Shown: piece by piece, positions 44,210 to 55,000 of the stretch
Numbering within the stretch: the first letter of the stretch is position 1
How the letters are laid out: every line of letters begins with the position of its first letter
DNA from: Coniochaeta sp. PMI_546
Lineage: Eukaryota; Ascomycota; Sordariomycetes; Coniochaetales; Coniochaetaceae
Direction: 5' to 3'
NCBI GenBank assembly: GCA_021432605.1
Contig: MU271143.1
Location: 1,497,277-1,561,276, forward strand
DNA: 64,000 nucleotides
The notes under the pieces: generated by a model
Seen by the model: the letters and a program-made list of their open reading frames with translations, nothing else
What the model was told of the DNA's origin: nothing
The model's database searches: none
Made by a program: the position numbers and the translations under genes

Positions 44210-46629
44210 ATGGGAGAAGTAGGTCAAGACACGTCAACGACCATATCTCTTGTCGTTGACCTTTTTTCCCTCCGGACGCTGGCAAGTCCTTTCCATCTGG
44301 GACCTGACTCGTTACGGCAACAAATTATGACTGGGACGGCGGTTATGGCTGGTCAAGATGAACGAAACTGTACGAAATGAAACATACCATACCATACAAA
44401 CACATGATCTCTCGGAACGTCACGTTGGTTGCTTTTGGCGTACGGCTATGGCTGGTACGGGACGAGATTGACAACCGACCGGCAACAGGGGCTTGTTTCT
44501 CTTTACGATCAAGGTCTGTCTCTTGAGTCGCTCGGAGCAAGCGTGGGTAGTGGAGAAGACAGGGCGAGTAACTAACACGGTTAGTCTGGTGGACGTGGTA
44601 TGGGTGAAGTGTGCGCTGTACTAAAGAAGTGGCTGTTTTTCTTTTACTGGGTTTTGACGTACAAACCAAAGGAGTCATGATCGGGAGTGCGTTATTCTCT
44701 TTTCTAGGCAAGGGAAAGGCTCAGTTCTGACGGTGTAATGCACATTACGTTAATCAACTCTTTTACACTATCTGCTTCTCTATATGACATCGGTGCTATT
44801 GGGTCCTTGATGTTGTCTGGTTAAGACTTGTGATCCCTGTTCTGGTTGAGTTTTGAGCATCTAGGTGGCACTTCTGACGTCTGGTCAGGGTGAACTAGAG
44901 GTAACGTAGACACATAACTGGTGCCATGCGTGACCGGCTACGAGAACTCTTCGAACAGAATATTGGCATGCGATCACCTTACCTGGAGGAGAAGTATGTA
45001 GGTGATTCTCCGAGTCGTTAAGGATCGCCAGTCTACTTTACATAGTAACTGACTTTATCCAGTAGAGGCTGACCAGGCAATTCAGGTCACTTACACCCAT
45101 TGCGTTCGATGATAAGGAAAGAATGCTATTCAGGATGGAGCATGAATCCGGAGAGGAATGGAGAGTGATACCTGGTGGTAAGAATATAGAGAGAGTCAGA
45201 GACCACCTTAGGGGTCGGAAGTGTCATGAGCAAAGACGTGCACTACCCTTGGTCCTGTACCGTGCTCACTAACAACGACACTTCAACGTCCCTCGTGATT
45301 ATAGATATATACTACGATTTTTTGTCTTGTAGTGTATGTTAGAAGTGCACCTTTCATCAGCCTCACGAGCTGCCAGCGACCCAGTCCACGTCGAATCTTC
45401 AATCGCTGGCCCGTCACGGGCTGCTCGTGGTGTCAACATAATAAGGGGTGGTTATATGTGTACAGTCAGGATAAGTCACATGCTACAATAGAGATCTCAT
45501 AGAAGAGACTTATAAGAATGCCTACAGATAGGGTTTACGGGTCCAGTTGTTTTACTAATTGGAGGCCATGCTGTCCCCCCCTTCGATGGCTGATGACCTT
45601 ATCTCAGAGCTCGATACCCATGTGCCATGTCTCGCAAGGGACATCAAGCTGTATTCCTGGCCTTGAGAGAAGAGATAAAGCAGTACATATTGTAGAAACT
45701 GCCGGAGTTGCACTTACAAGGAGTAACCTTGCAGTCCGTCTCGGTCGTGTGTCAGGGAAAGACACTGACTACACTTAGGTCCCAGATACGAAAGAGCTCA
45801 GTGACCGGTAGCTTATGCACTATGATAGATCATGACCCGTTCAACGAAGGGCTAGCAGCCAGGTACATAGGTCTGAAGGTAACAACGAGTATGACATTAT
45901 AGTTCTGCAGTAGACTTAAGATCCTCATGGTTTCCTCTTTAGCTCATCTCATACTGGAACTATCGTATCGCTTGTGAAAAAAGACACGTTACTATGAATT
46001 ATTGCCAGTCATTCGCCCTTTACTGCAAAGTAGCAGGACACCGAAGGTTTATACCCTCATGCCATGGTTACAGGACTATACCACCTATATTTGGAGATGC
46101 CCGCTCAAAGGGGTTGATCCGCGCCAAGATGTATGTATGATGGTCAAGATATTATCTCAACTTGGTGTGACCTGCGAGATTCCAGAACAAGATTGTTGAC
46201 AGATCTTTCCGCCATTTTCCAGATCTTAATTATGCCACAGTTCATCCGCACGATTAGATGCGCGTTAAGTCTAGCTCAAAGGATAGATAACTGTGCTGAA
46301 ACAACTAAGAACACTGTGAGCCGAGTGAGGATGTCTATCATCATGCTCTAACTCATCAATGAGAGCTGCTTGATATGGATTTACTGTTGGTGCTTAGGCA
46401 TGTTGCCGTACTTTATAATGTCAGTGTGAACAAGTAGTGAACGAGCCCATGTACGCTTAATTTTCTGTCACGCGCGTCGATAATTAGCTGGCGTTATGAA
46501 TGAGAACTAAATGTGATTCACGCTCCAAGGCAATATGCGTACCCTGCGAAGCATAGAGCCAGAATGGTCTCCGGGGATCATAGTGATATGACACCAGGAC
46601 CGCAGAATGAACGAGGTCACTACCATCCA
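44210..46629. other. 2.4-kb gene-free region between converging genes
   Basis: Relatively AT-rich stretch with stops in all frames and no recognisable domain fragment. No obvious terminal repeat. It may be decayed sequence but I cannot assign it. Confidence 0.4.
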
Positions 46630-47289
46630 TCACATCTTTCCTTTTGGCAAGGACATCCACATCCCATCACATTTTGCAAACGCTGCATGGTGCTTGTCTT
46701 CGACCGTCACATCTAAACTCATCTTTCGCCCCTCTATCTTATTGAGAGATGCTGTCACGACGACAGTCTGTGGGGTGGGCAGGGGCTTCAGAAACCGCAC
46801 CGCCATGCTCGCAGTAAAGAACCGAATATTGTTCAGATCCATGACGTCTGGGGGCAAACGCCGCCCCTTGGCCTCCTCTTGTGTCTGTACTTGGTGGTTG
46901 ATGAAGATGAGACTCCCCATTGCCTCGTCTATCAAGGAGGTGATAAGCCCACCGTGGGCTGTCCCGTTGTAGCCGTTTACTCCTGGATGGAGGTCGAAGA
47001 TCACGGAGCATGACTTGACCAGCAGCTTCGGGCCAGGTTGCGATGCTTGGGCCGATGAGGTGGGAGAGAACGGATCTTGGTAGAAGCCGATACAGTATGG
47101 TATGGAGTCATTCTTATTGAGCGTCTTGCGGAACAGTTGATCTTGCGTCGGAGAGTGACCGGCGGCGTCGTCCAGCAATCGTGATGTAGGGATAAATGGT
47201 ATCACATGTGGCCTCCCAAGAAGAGCGGCACACCATGGGATTGAATTGTAATGCTGCGCCACATGGGCCAGGAAAGATTCGTAGTCCAT
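46630..47289 (-). CDS. hotdog-fold thioesterase (PaaI/THEM4-like)
   Basis: Single exon. I use the ATG at 47289 (MDYESFLAHVAQHYN), 20 codons inside a longer open frame, because the upstream part is basic and unlike the family; 219 aa. The hotdog signature NGYNGTAHGGLITSLIDEAMG (His-Gly-Gly, then Asp/Glu) lies near residue 110. It is followed by TASMAVRFLKPLPTPQTVVV and a last strand, EDKHHAAFAKCDGMWM. This matches small fungal acyl-CoA thioesterases of the 4HBT superfamily. The substrate acyl group is unknown. A second hotdog-type gene lies about 600 bp upstream on the same strand. Confidence 0.87.
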   Translation of the reverse strand: MDYESFLAHVAQHYNSIPWCAALLGRPHVIPFIPTSRLLDDAAGHSPTQDQLFRKTLNKNDSIPYCIGFYQDPFSPTSSAQASQPGPKLLVKSCSVIFDLHPGVNGYNGTAHGGLITSLIDEAMGSLIFINHQVQTQEEAKGRRLPPDVMDLNNIRFFTASMAVRFLKPLPTPQTVVVTASLNKIEGRKMSLDVTVEDKHHAAFAKCDGMWMSLPKGKM

Positions 47290-47887
47290 TTTACGGCTTT
47301 GGTGATGATTTCTGAAGAGTAACTGTTTTCTTGGGGTAAGAAATATCACGATGGGGGCTCAATGTCGTATAATGAACGAGGTTGGATGACCCAACAAGAG
47401 TTTGGCTCCAGCATGGTACAACATTAATAGAAGAGGTGCTGAGGCCCAAGCCGTGGGTCCCAACCTCGGCTGTTGAGCTCCCAACCCCAGCCTCAGCACT
47501 CAGACGCAGGAGTCCTTGAGTAGCGGAGTTCGAGGATAAGACACGGAGTTGAAGTGTATGTGACTGGGTTTCTTGCTACAACCGCGTGTAGGTTGCCGGA
47601 ATACCGAACGCTAATGACACAAGACAGACGGACCGGTCGTATCTGGGACGGATGTTACCTTTGCGCCTTCGCGTGATGTTCACTATCTAATTGCTTTCGC
47701 TATCTACGAAATTTTGAGTATGAATGCACAAGTCTTGAGGGCTCACCAAAACAAGTCTCATCACTGCTTGTTGACATTCCTCGATCATGCCTTGGCTCAT
47801 TCACCGTGAAGGTAACGATCCAGGAACAGGGCTTCTCGGAGCGCATTCACTTTCACGGGATATATCATAAATATCCTAATCCACTGC
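47290..47887. other. intergenic region between the two thioesterase-type genes
   Basis: 598 bp with no supported gene; presumably the 3' end of one gene and the promoter of the other. Confidence 0.4.
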
Positions 47888-48775
47888 TCACCATACACTA
47901 CTGTACCGACCCAAGGCACTTGGTCCCGGCTCAAAACAGCCGTGGACCGCGTCCCATCCTGACTCCAGTCGCCCAAGGGGCAACGCCTTGGCTCTCACTC
48001 TCTCTGCCTCTACCAAACCTGCCTCATCCTCCGGCAACAATCCGCATTCCCTCAGAACCTGCTCCGGGGGCACAGTGCGTCTGTTACTTTTAAAAACATA
48101 TCTGGCAACAGACGAGGCAAACACGGCCTTCGTAGAATCGACATCATCTTTCTCCTTACCAGTAGCCTTGGTTTTCCTATATGTAGGCTTCATGACATAC
48201 TCTTCTGGGTGGAATACATCCGCCTTGACAAAGTGCGTCACGACATACACCCACTTCTCATCCCATGAGAGCAGTCTTGTCCACAGCTCGTAAGGCTGGT
48301 ACGGCTTGATCTCTTTGCGCCAGGTGCAAGCCGTGCCGCTCAGAATCATGGTGAAATGGCTTGGTCCGGGAAAGGGATTGAACAGCTTGCTGAAGAGGAC
48401 CAGGCTGAAGTTGCCGCGTGACATATCCATGTCGGTGAAGTACGTAGAGTTTGACTTGTGCAGGTTGTAGTCGCACTCCAAGGCACCCGAGCGCGTAGCA
48501 CTGATGGCCGGAAGAAAGAGGCATCGTGGGGATAGGTGCTTGTTCGGTGCCGAGTCAGTGAGACGACGGGTGAAGGCGTGGAGAAAGCGGACCTGCGCCG
48601 GAGCGTTGCATCAGTTGTCTGTCCGCATGGGAAAGGGTTAGGGTTAACTTACAGACCACATGAAGTGCAGGCTCTTCATGTTCGCGATAGCAAAAACTAA
48701 CACCAGGTTCCTCAAGCTCAGAATTGATAGGACCGCAGGCCCGCACGAGACCAGAGTGCTCCGGATCGAGTCCAT
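47888..48775 (-). CDS. THEM6-like membrane-anchored thioesterase-fold protein
   Basis: Two exons, 48775-48653 and 48592-47888; 275 aa. The first exon encodes an N-terminal hydrophobic anchor (VLSILSLRNLVLVFAIAN). The second carries a 4HBT_2-type hotdog domain: LECDYNLHKSNSTYFTDMDMS (aligning with human THEM6 LDLLLHMNNARYLREADF), then PYQPYELWTRLLSWDEKWVYV (THEM6 EPFEVRTRLLGWDDRAFYL). The C-terminal ~100 residues continue with PPEQVLRECGLLPED. THEM6-like proteins are membrane-anchored, but their substrate is unsettled. The 60-nt intron contains two TTAGGG units by chance. It is next to another hotdog gene of a different subfamily. Confidence 0.82.
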
Positions 48776-50446
48776 CTTGCCAATAATCCCAGGTTTCTCG
48801 ACAGGAAGGGCTGCGTGATGTGCGCTGAACGCCGGAAACTGAGCACCATCGAAGGTGAGCTGGGAGTACTATATGAGGTCAACTTGAGGCGTATCTATAG
48901 GTGATTCGTTACATCTTTTACAGTATCTACCCTGTACGTATCACCTTTTTGTTGGGCCCCCCTTCCGCAGGCAGCTTGGTGACAGACGTTAGATACACCC
49001 ACCTTGGCAGGCTTGGAATCAGCTAGGAGCCTCGGCTGGCTGTCAAGAGTCCCACTTTGGTTACACGTACCGGCTCCGTACTCTACCTACAACCCTTATC
49101 ACACAGATAATGCTGCCTCTATATCTATGTTGACGAGAAGAATATTGCGTGACATGACAGGCACCCAAGTCTTATTTTCTTGGCTCTCTTTAGCTTGTAT
49201 CAGTGTGGCTTTCACATGACGGCTCGGACCTCGGCACTCCCGCTGTTGGGTTGCCATAAGGAGTCCGGAATGCCATCTTTCCCGGACTCCGGGCATCATC
49301 ACAGCTTATCAGGTGCATAGCTAGGCTATTCCAAGGCTTTGAAACGGCGGTCTATCAGAAAGAAACAAACATACCTGGTACCTCGTTTATATCTCGACCT
49401 TCTGACTTCATACATATCCACCGGGCTGCATGATGTGATCACTAAACTCCCGTTGTATATAGGCGACCTTGACCCGTTTCAGCAGCTCTGCAGCAAGTCT
49501 TGACTTGATCCCAAGTGCCATATTAAGCTGAAACGCTTTCGGTATGTCCATGGTACTCTTGGATCTGTGGTGTAGTAGTATGCAAGGCCGTAATATACGG
49601 ACTCGTCTCAGTTATCCTAACTTTGAATCAAAATCTGTTTATGGATGCATATATACCCTAAATCTAGACTTTCTACTGTCGGACACGGAGGACAAGGCCA
49701 AGGAGTACGACGAGATCGCGTTCAAGTACATGTACTGTAGTATCATTATGGCACGAGCACGACGTAGTTACTTTCAACTATCTCACAGTAGCAAGGCCAC
49801 GAAAAATGCAAACAGGGCCGAGGAGGTGTCACAAGGCACAGGTAGGTCACTTCAGTCTTAAGTTCCATTTCTGGCATGTCTGCCATCGGTTCGTGAGCTG
49901 GGCTGGACTGAGCCTGCTGATTGTGTAGCCACTTCTGACTTGTCTTCATGTTATTTTTTTTTTTCCGTTTTTTTTTTCCCTCCGCCTTTGGTATACAAAT
50001 ACTGCGTGCTCAAAACCTATCCATCACAAAAATTAACCATGTATTCGTACACTCCTGGTAACGATACTCGGTTTCACCTCGGGCTCAGGCTGGCCACGGA
50101 AGAGATCAGCCTGGGATGCTGTCTTCGCTGAGCTGTTTGCATGTATATAGATCAGAGATGCAACGCGGTCACGAGCTGAAAGTGCAGACGTGGTCTCGAT
50201 CCACCAAGATCAATACACACCACGTCACCCACGAAAACTCTCCCAACGCGATCGTGTCATTGGCTGGCTTGACTGCAATGCGCTGAGGTATTGTACGCCA
50301 ATGCCAGCGGCACTATCGCCAAGCCTTCATGCATCTCGCCCGAAGCCCTATAAGGTTGAGTTGACGATGCGACCAGGCTCTTCATGTCGATCCACGGTTT
50401 TCAGGGCTACTTATCTAGCCGTAAGACTAGCTACGGCGCCATAGCC
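48776..50446. other. gene-poor stretch with a perfect inverted repeat
   Basis: No supported gene. A 9-bp perfect inverted repeat (ggagtccgg / ccggactcc) spans 49261-49291 around a 13-nt loop. A short coding-like patch lies near 49680-49735. Poly-T runs at about 49952-49978. Confidence 0.45.
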
Positions 50447-51067
50447 TCAATCTATAACCTCTGATGAGTGATGGCAGCACGATGAAGCCAAGGAGAAATG
50501 ATGGGATCGCAGTCGTAAACGACGAGTCAACTCCAGCGATGGCAAGTCGACCACCTCCAAGACGGATGTCTGGAGAGCCTTCGGGTTCATCGGAACGGCT
50601 ACCATAGTACTCGGAACCGCCGCAATAATGGCCGCTATTAGGTTCCTGATATCTTTCCGGATAGCATTCCAAGATGCGATACAGGCGATACAGGGACGGC
50701 CCATGACCCGTCTCTGGCATATGACAGTTGAGTCGTATTGGACGGCGCGGGCGGTCACGCTATCATCGGTGGTGCTGCGGTTGGTAATCTCTCTGCTGGT
50801 CGGACTGGCCGCGGCTATGATGGCAGCTCTCATCCTCGAGACGCGTGGCGTTCGCCTCGCTCGGTTCCCACAGATGAGCATCTTATGTGCCGTCAACTCG
50901 GGGCTGTGACAAGTTACATGGGTAAACATGACAGATTGGCAGAATCTGTCGTCGCGGCCGCATGTCTTGTAGATCTTGCTCATCCTCGCCACAACACTGG
51001 CGTCGCAATTTTCCTCAACGCTCCTGCTTCTGGACTTCGCCAACTAGAGTTCCGGGTAGCTTTCTAA
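50447..51067 (+). pseudogene. decayed fragment of a multi-pass fungal membrane protein
   Basis: One frame (about 50491-50909) reads continuously into two hydrophobic segments, FGFIGTATIVLGTAAIMAA and VTLSSVVLRLVISLLVGLA. The linker FRIAFQDAIQAIQGRPMTR and the tail RLARFPQMSILCAVNSG are typical of large uncharacterised fungal transmembrane proteins. The continuation of that family (ILATTLASQFSSTLLLLDF) appears downstream only in another frame. The upstream side meets an in-frame stop after KEK. No start codon with a plausible N-terminus is visible. I read it as a host gene remnant rather than a gene with introns, because no suitable splice pairs restore the frame. Confidence 0.6.
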
Positions 51068-51558
51068 ACACTTTCTAAGTAGAGTCTGGGCAATGATGAG
51101 AAAATGGCTATGGTGGTTCGGTTATTTGGGTGCCATCAAAGCCGACTCGAACGACGGACAACATGGACAACAGTATGTATAGCAACAGGCGAATAAGTAC
51201 CAATGATGTTTAACCTGGAATTCTGTACCAGAGCAGCAAGTTCAAGCTGGGGAACAACAGGACAGTCAGAAGCCCGGTTGCGTATGGAGATGTCTTTGTA
51301 ACCCTTTTCATATACGGTTCAGCCAAGTTCACCGCCAACTGTAAGCCATGCGGGTAGATACTATATGTCTGTGTGTCTTGCAATCGATTACTGGGTTCGG
51401 GAAGCAGTACCAATTGTACGCCTTGCTCCGAGTCACATTCGTTGCGGTCTATAAATACATGAGAGCTCTAATGCCTACAATCTTGCCCTATTTTGTTTAG
51501 CAGCATCAAGACATACCGAACACTCCCAGGATAACACCAAAATAAAGTGAACGTCATC

Positions 51559-52594
51559 ATGGCACAATGCTCGTCTTCTTCGGGGTATTGGCCTGCGGCT
51601 AGACCGTCACCCGTCGCCGTTCGGGACATATTTCCAGATCCAGATGCTATCTCGCCCGTCAACATCGCCACCTATCTGGAACCTACCTGTGAACTGTCCC
51701 AGTGTCACAGAGAAGAGATTATTAGACAGTTTGAAGCTTATCACTATGGTCAGCTGGGGTCAGTGATCGTTCCGATATGTACTCTAGCATTTTTGCAGCA
51801 CAACGATCAGCTTTTCAAGGCTTCTGTTTTGAGCACGGATCACGATACATCTCAGGGAGTGCTCATGAGCCGCATCGAGCTTCTGAACAAACGAGGATTG
51901 CTCGAGGTCTTCAGATCGGCCAACGATAGCAAGGGTGAACTTTACGTCAGGATCCCGGACCAGATGCTGAAACAAGTACTTGTCGCATGGACGTTCAGTT
52001 CCAAGTCCTATCCTCGGGCTGATCTCGCGAACGCCATATTCAGCACAGCAGTTGCTATGCTGGAGGAAGTCGGGCCTATTGGAAACGGCTATTACCTTCC
52101 AACATATGAAGCCCTGCAACGTTTGATGTATGTCTACAAAACTCTCGCAACATTGGCAAGTCAACACCACGGGAGCGCTCACGTTCCTCCTTGCCTTATT
52201 TCGGCTGAAGTCATTGTCAGCTTTGGGAATATGATTCTGAAAAAGGCCACGTAAGCACCATTTTCTTCCCATGCAGCCATGCTGTGGACTCTGTGGAACA
52301 GGCACCCACTAACAACTCATGTGTAGCGACTTGTTGGCAGGGAGACACTCACCTAAGGAAGTGCGACCAAGCCTGGTAGTGGAGCGTTTCCTCCGGCTGG
52401 TAGAGCTTAAACTGCTGCTGTGGATGCGACAAGCCGCGGAGGATGCGAGGATCAAAGCGCGCAGGAGCTGGTGCCACAAGTATCAGCAAACATACACGAA
52501 GGCAGCAAAAGCCTTTGATGCAGGACGATCTGAGCTTACACAATCGATAACGACCTTGAAAGGCATAATGTCAGAAAGCGGACTGTTTAGTTGA
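51559..52594 (+). CDS. orphan predicted protein, alpha-helical
   Basis: Two exons, 51559-52250 and 52327-52594 (GTAAGC donor, TAG acceptor); 319 aa. The start is the first ATG in the frame (MAQCSSSSGYWPAARPSPVA). Codon use is less GC-biased than in neighbouring housekeeping genes. The protein looks mainly helical: PTCELSQCHREEIIRQFEAYH, LMSRIELLNKRGLLEVFRS and a charged C-terminal helix, RFLRLVELKLLLWMRQAAEDA. No signal peptide, membrane helix or known motif is visible. It sits between two gene relics, which suggests an accessory, lineage-restricted gene. I do not recognise a family. Confidence 0.6.
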
Positions 52595-53209
52595 GATTGT
52601 ATCTCACGACCTTAGTTTCAATGCCTATAAATTGGGAGGCTGAGTGGCGGACAACAGAGGCTCTTATATATTCATTAATTAGCTAGCTTGCCATTTATAT
52701 CTCACACCTTTGGGACTAAGATACCTCTCTTCGACGTCGTTGCCTGGATTTTCAAACTCGCAGATCCCCGGTGATTAGAGATACCAGGCACTAGACCTAG
52801 GTCCAGAACCACGTGAACCCAACAGGTACATGGCGTATGGCGGCTGAGGAATAGAGTTTTCAGCGATCGAAGTTTTTCAGGGCGCAAATAACTATGCCTT
52901 GATAAGAACTCGAATGGCGGATTTCATACATGTATCTCTCAACAGCTGCCCCCTAGTCTACTCTCGACCAGACTGGTGTGGTCAAAATAGTCGTCGTAGT
53001 CGACAACATGCTGTTGCACCCGCCGGGTTTAGCGGCACTCCCGATCAGGTATAGCGCCTGGCCAGAGCTACCCCGGTCGCACGGCCCCAGTACTCCAGCA
53101 GTATAAATACAATTGAGGAGCGCTACACGTGCACGCAAACCCGCCTTCCCAGTACAAGCCCTGCCAACGAAACACGCATAACCATCCATTTGGGACGGGG
53201 GATACTACA
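52595..53209. other. intergenic region
   Basis: 615 bp between converging genes. No supported feature. Confidence 0.4.
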
Positions 53210-53878
53210 TCAGATGTCGACAACTCCATCCTCGACGAGGATGTTGTACCACGAGTTGGTGTTGAGGACAAAAGCATAAAAAGGAACAAGCTTGTCGAGC
53301 TTGACCCTCTTTCTCACGTCCAACAGCTCTTCCTCCTCGTCTTCCGAGCTCTGCTCCTCGGCTTGCTCGCCCCCATCCTCCTGCCGTTCCTGTTCCGCTG
53401 CCAGGGCCATACTAGCTCTCACGACCTTGCAGAAATAGCCCCCATCCTCCCTCGCCTTCGCATCGTCTACAACACTCTCTAGGCTCTCCTCGTCGGCATG
53501 CAAGAAAAAGGTGTATCGCGGCCCATAAACCGGAATAGCATCGTCAGTATCAAACAAACTGCCCTCCCTGTCTTGCCGCCCCTCGGGCCCCTCCACCCAC
53601 TCGATGAACTTCTGAGCTGTCGTCGCAAGACTAGCGCCCTCTAACGTCTCGGCGTCCTCGATAATCGTCCAAGCCATACTCGCGTAGAGGTCTTCCATAT
53701 CTCGCCACTCAAAGTAATCGCTCGCATGCTCCTTCATCAGACTGATAAACTGGTCCCACTTCTCTTGCGACTTATAAGTGCAGCGGAAGATGACGAAGCC
53801 CCATTGCTTGAGCTTGTATTTGTCGACGGAATTGCGGATGGCGGTGGCCTCTCTGGTTGAGAGTTCGGGAAGACGCAT
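53210..53878 (-). CDS. conserved-looking fungal hypothetical protein
   Basis: Single exon, 222 aa. Sequence marks include KLKQWGFVIFRCTYKSQEKWD, the aromatic/acidic YFEWRDMEDLYASMAWTIIED, LEGASLATTAQKFIEWV, and PRYTFFLHADEESLESVVDDA. I recall this order (G-F-V-I-x-R-C-T-Y ... W-x-I-x-E/D ... L-x-G-A-S ... RY-x-x-F-x-H-x-D) from a large family of uncharacterised ascomycete proteins, often in accessory regions. An acidic tract (EEQSSEDEEEELLD) and a final segment VPFYAFVLNTNSWYNIL close the protein. No function is known to me. Confidence 0.75.
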   Translation of the reverse strand: MRLPELSTREATAIRNSVDKYKLKQWGFVIFRCTYKSQEKWDQFISLMKEHASDYFEWRDMEDLYASMAWTIIEDAETLEGASLATTAQKFIEWVEGPEGRQDREGSLFDTDDAIPVYGPRYTFFLHADEESLESVVDDAKAREDGGYFCKVVRASMALAAEQERQEDGGEQAEEQSSEDEEEELLDVRKRVKLDKLVPFYAFVLNTNSWYNILVEDGVVDI

Positions 53879-54479
53879 GTTTTGCTTGGCTGTCGCCGTC
53901 GTCGTCGTCTCCTTCCTTTATTCTTTTTGGGCCCTTTCTCTTTACTCGTTTCTGTTGATAGTGGGGTTGGGAATGGGGGTGGAGGAGAAAGAAAGAACCG
54001 GATCGTACCAGGTATTGAACGCTAACACCTCCTTTACCCCTCTTTCATAGTCTCAGTGGCTCAGCCCAGTTGAGGCGTTGGATCTAATAAGCTTAAGGGT
54101 ATGTACGGAAAGGTAACCACTCCACGCGGCATACATTTGTCTCCAGGGCGATCAGCTCGTCTCTGATTGGCTGAAATGGGTCAATGTGAGGCTAGAAACG
54201 CTGATTTGGTTGGCTCTCGTTGATCGGCTATCAGCGACACCTTTCAGCTCTCATTGTGTCCAACTATCTCTAGACGAGAGTGTCTGTCTTGCTCTCAATT
54301 TCTGGTGACGGTTTGTTCACATCATATCTTCTCTAGTATACGACACTGATTAGTCCTACCTTTTCTACTGATGTCCTCTGCTTAGTTACGTGCTATTCCT
54401 TCGTTCCTCCTCCCTATAGAACCGTCCGCTACTCCTTTCGGCTCCGGCTCATCTCAACTATGTGCCAACTGCTGCAGCC
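53879..54479. other. intergenic region
   Basis: Promoter side of the 222-aa gene; nothing further recognised. Confidence 0.35.
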
Positions 54480-55000
54480 TCCAGCTCAATGACAAATTGA
54501 TAGCTGAGAAGATGACGCCATCCTTCGCGATGCTGTCCAAGCTGCCAGATCCTTGTCCATCTCATACCTATGGATTGAGTCACTATGTATCGTCCATAAT
54601 GATACTATCGATTGAGAGGGAGAGAGTCTACCATCACGGATAAAGTGTTTGGTAACGCATACGTCACTCTCCGTCCGCTCTCCTCCCGGTCCTGCCTGCG
54701 AGGATTTCTGGACATTTCAAGAGGCTACATTGTCAACGAGGATAATATTCTTCGGCGCAACGGCAATACACCTACGTTGCCCTTATTCGAAGCACTCAGA
54801 AAGCTACGAAGAGTCGCGAAATTCCCTTTCGCATCTTCAGCATCAAAATCCATTCAGCCAAGGGGCCGGCTACGGGCTATTTCAACTCCTTTCTCTTATA
54901 CAGGCGCGGCTGTCGCCGTCCAACATCGACGAGGCTTGGACGACCATTGGGTCCCTGTAATCGCAGCGCTTGTTCGTGTGAACTGTATCTACCTGTTCGC
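54480..55000 (+). pseudogene. broken HET-domain (heterokaryon incompatibility) gene relic
   Basis: Two hallmark HET motifs survive in order on the plus strand: AVQAARSLSISYLWIESLC (family: a-R-x-L-G-x-x-Y-L-W-I-D-S-L-C-I-x-Q) and, about 140 bp on, WTFQEATLSTRIIFFG (family: R-G-W-T-x-Q-E-x-x-L-S-x-R). KVFGNAYVTL between them matches the M-x-x-V-Y-x-x-A-x-x-T region. The element is broken, with at least two breaks, and lacks recognisable sequence beyond the HET core. Intact members mediate allorecognition-linked cell death in fungi. Boundaries are approximate. Confidence 0.7.

Noticed and set aside
44210-46629. AT-richer gap considered as an old mutated transposon
   Set aside because: No protein fragment or terminal repeat recognisable by eye; it would need a repeat-family comparison.
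48633-48648. Two TTAGGG telomere-type repeats
   Set aside because: Only two units, within an intron; no sign of a chromosome end or fusion.
49950-49980. Poly-T runs as a possible retroposon tail
   Set aside because: No associated element body or target duplication on either side.
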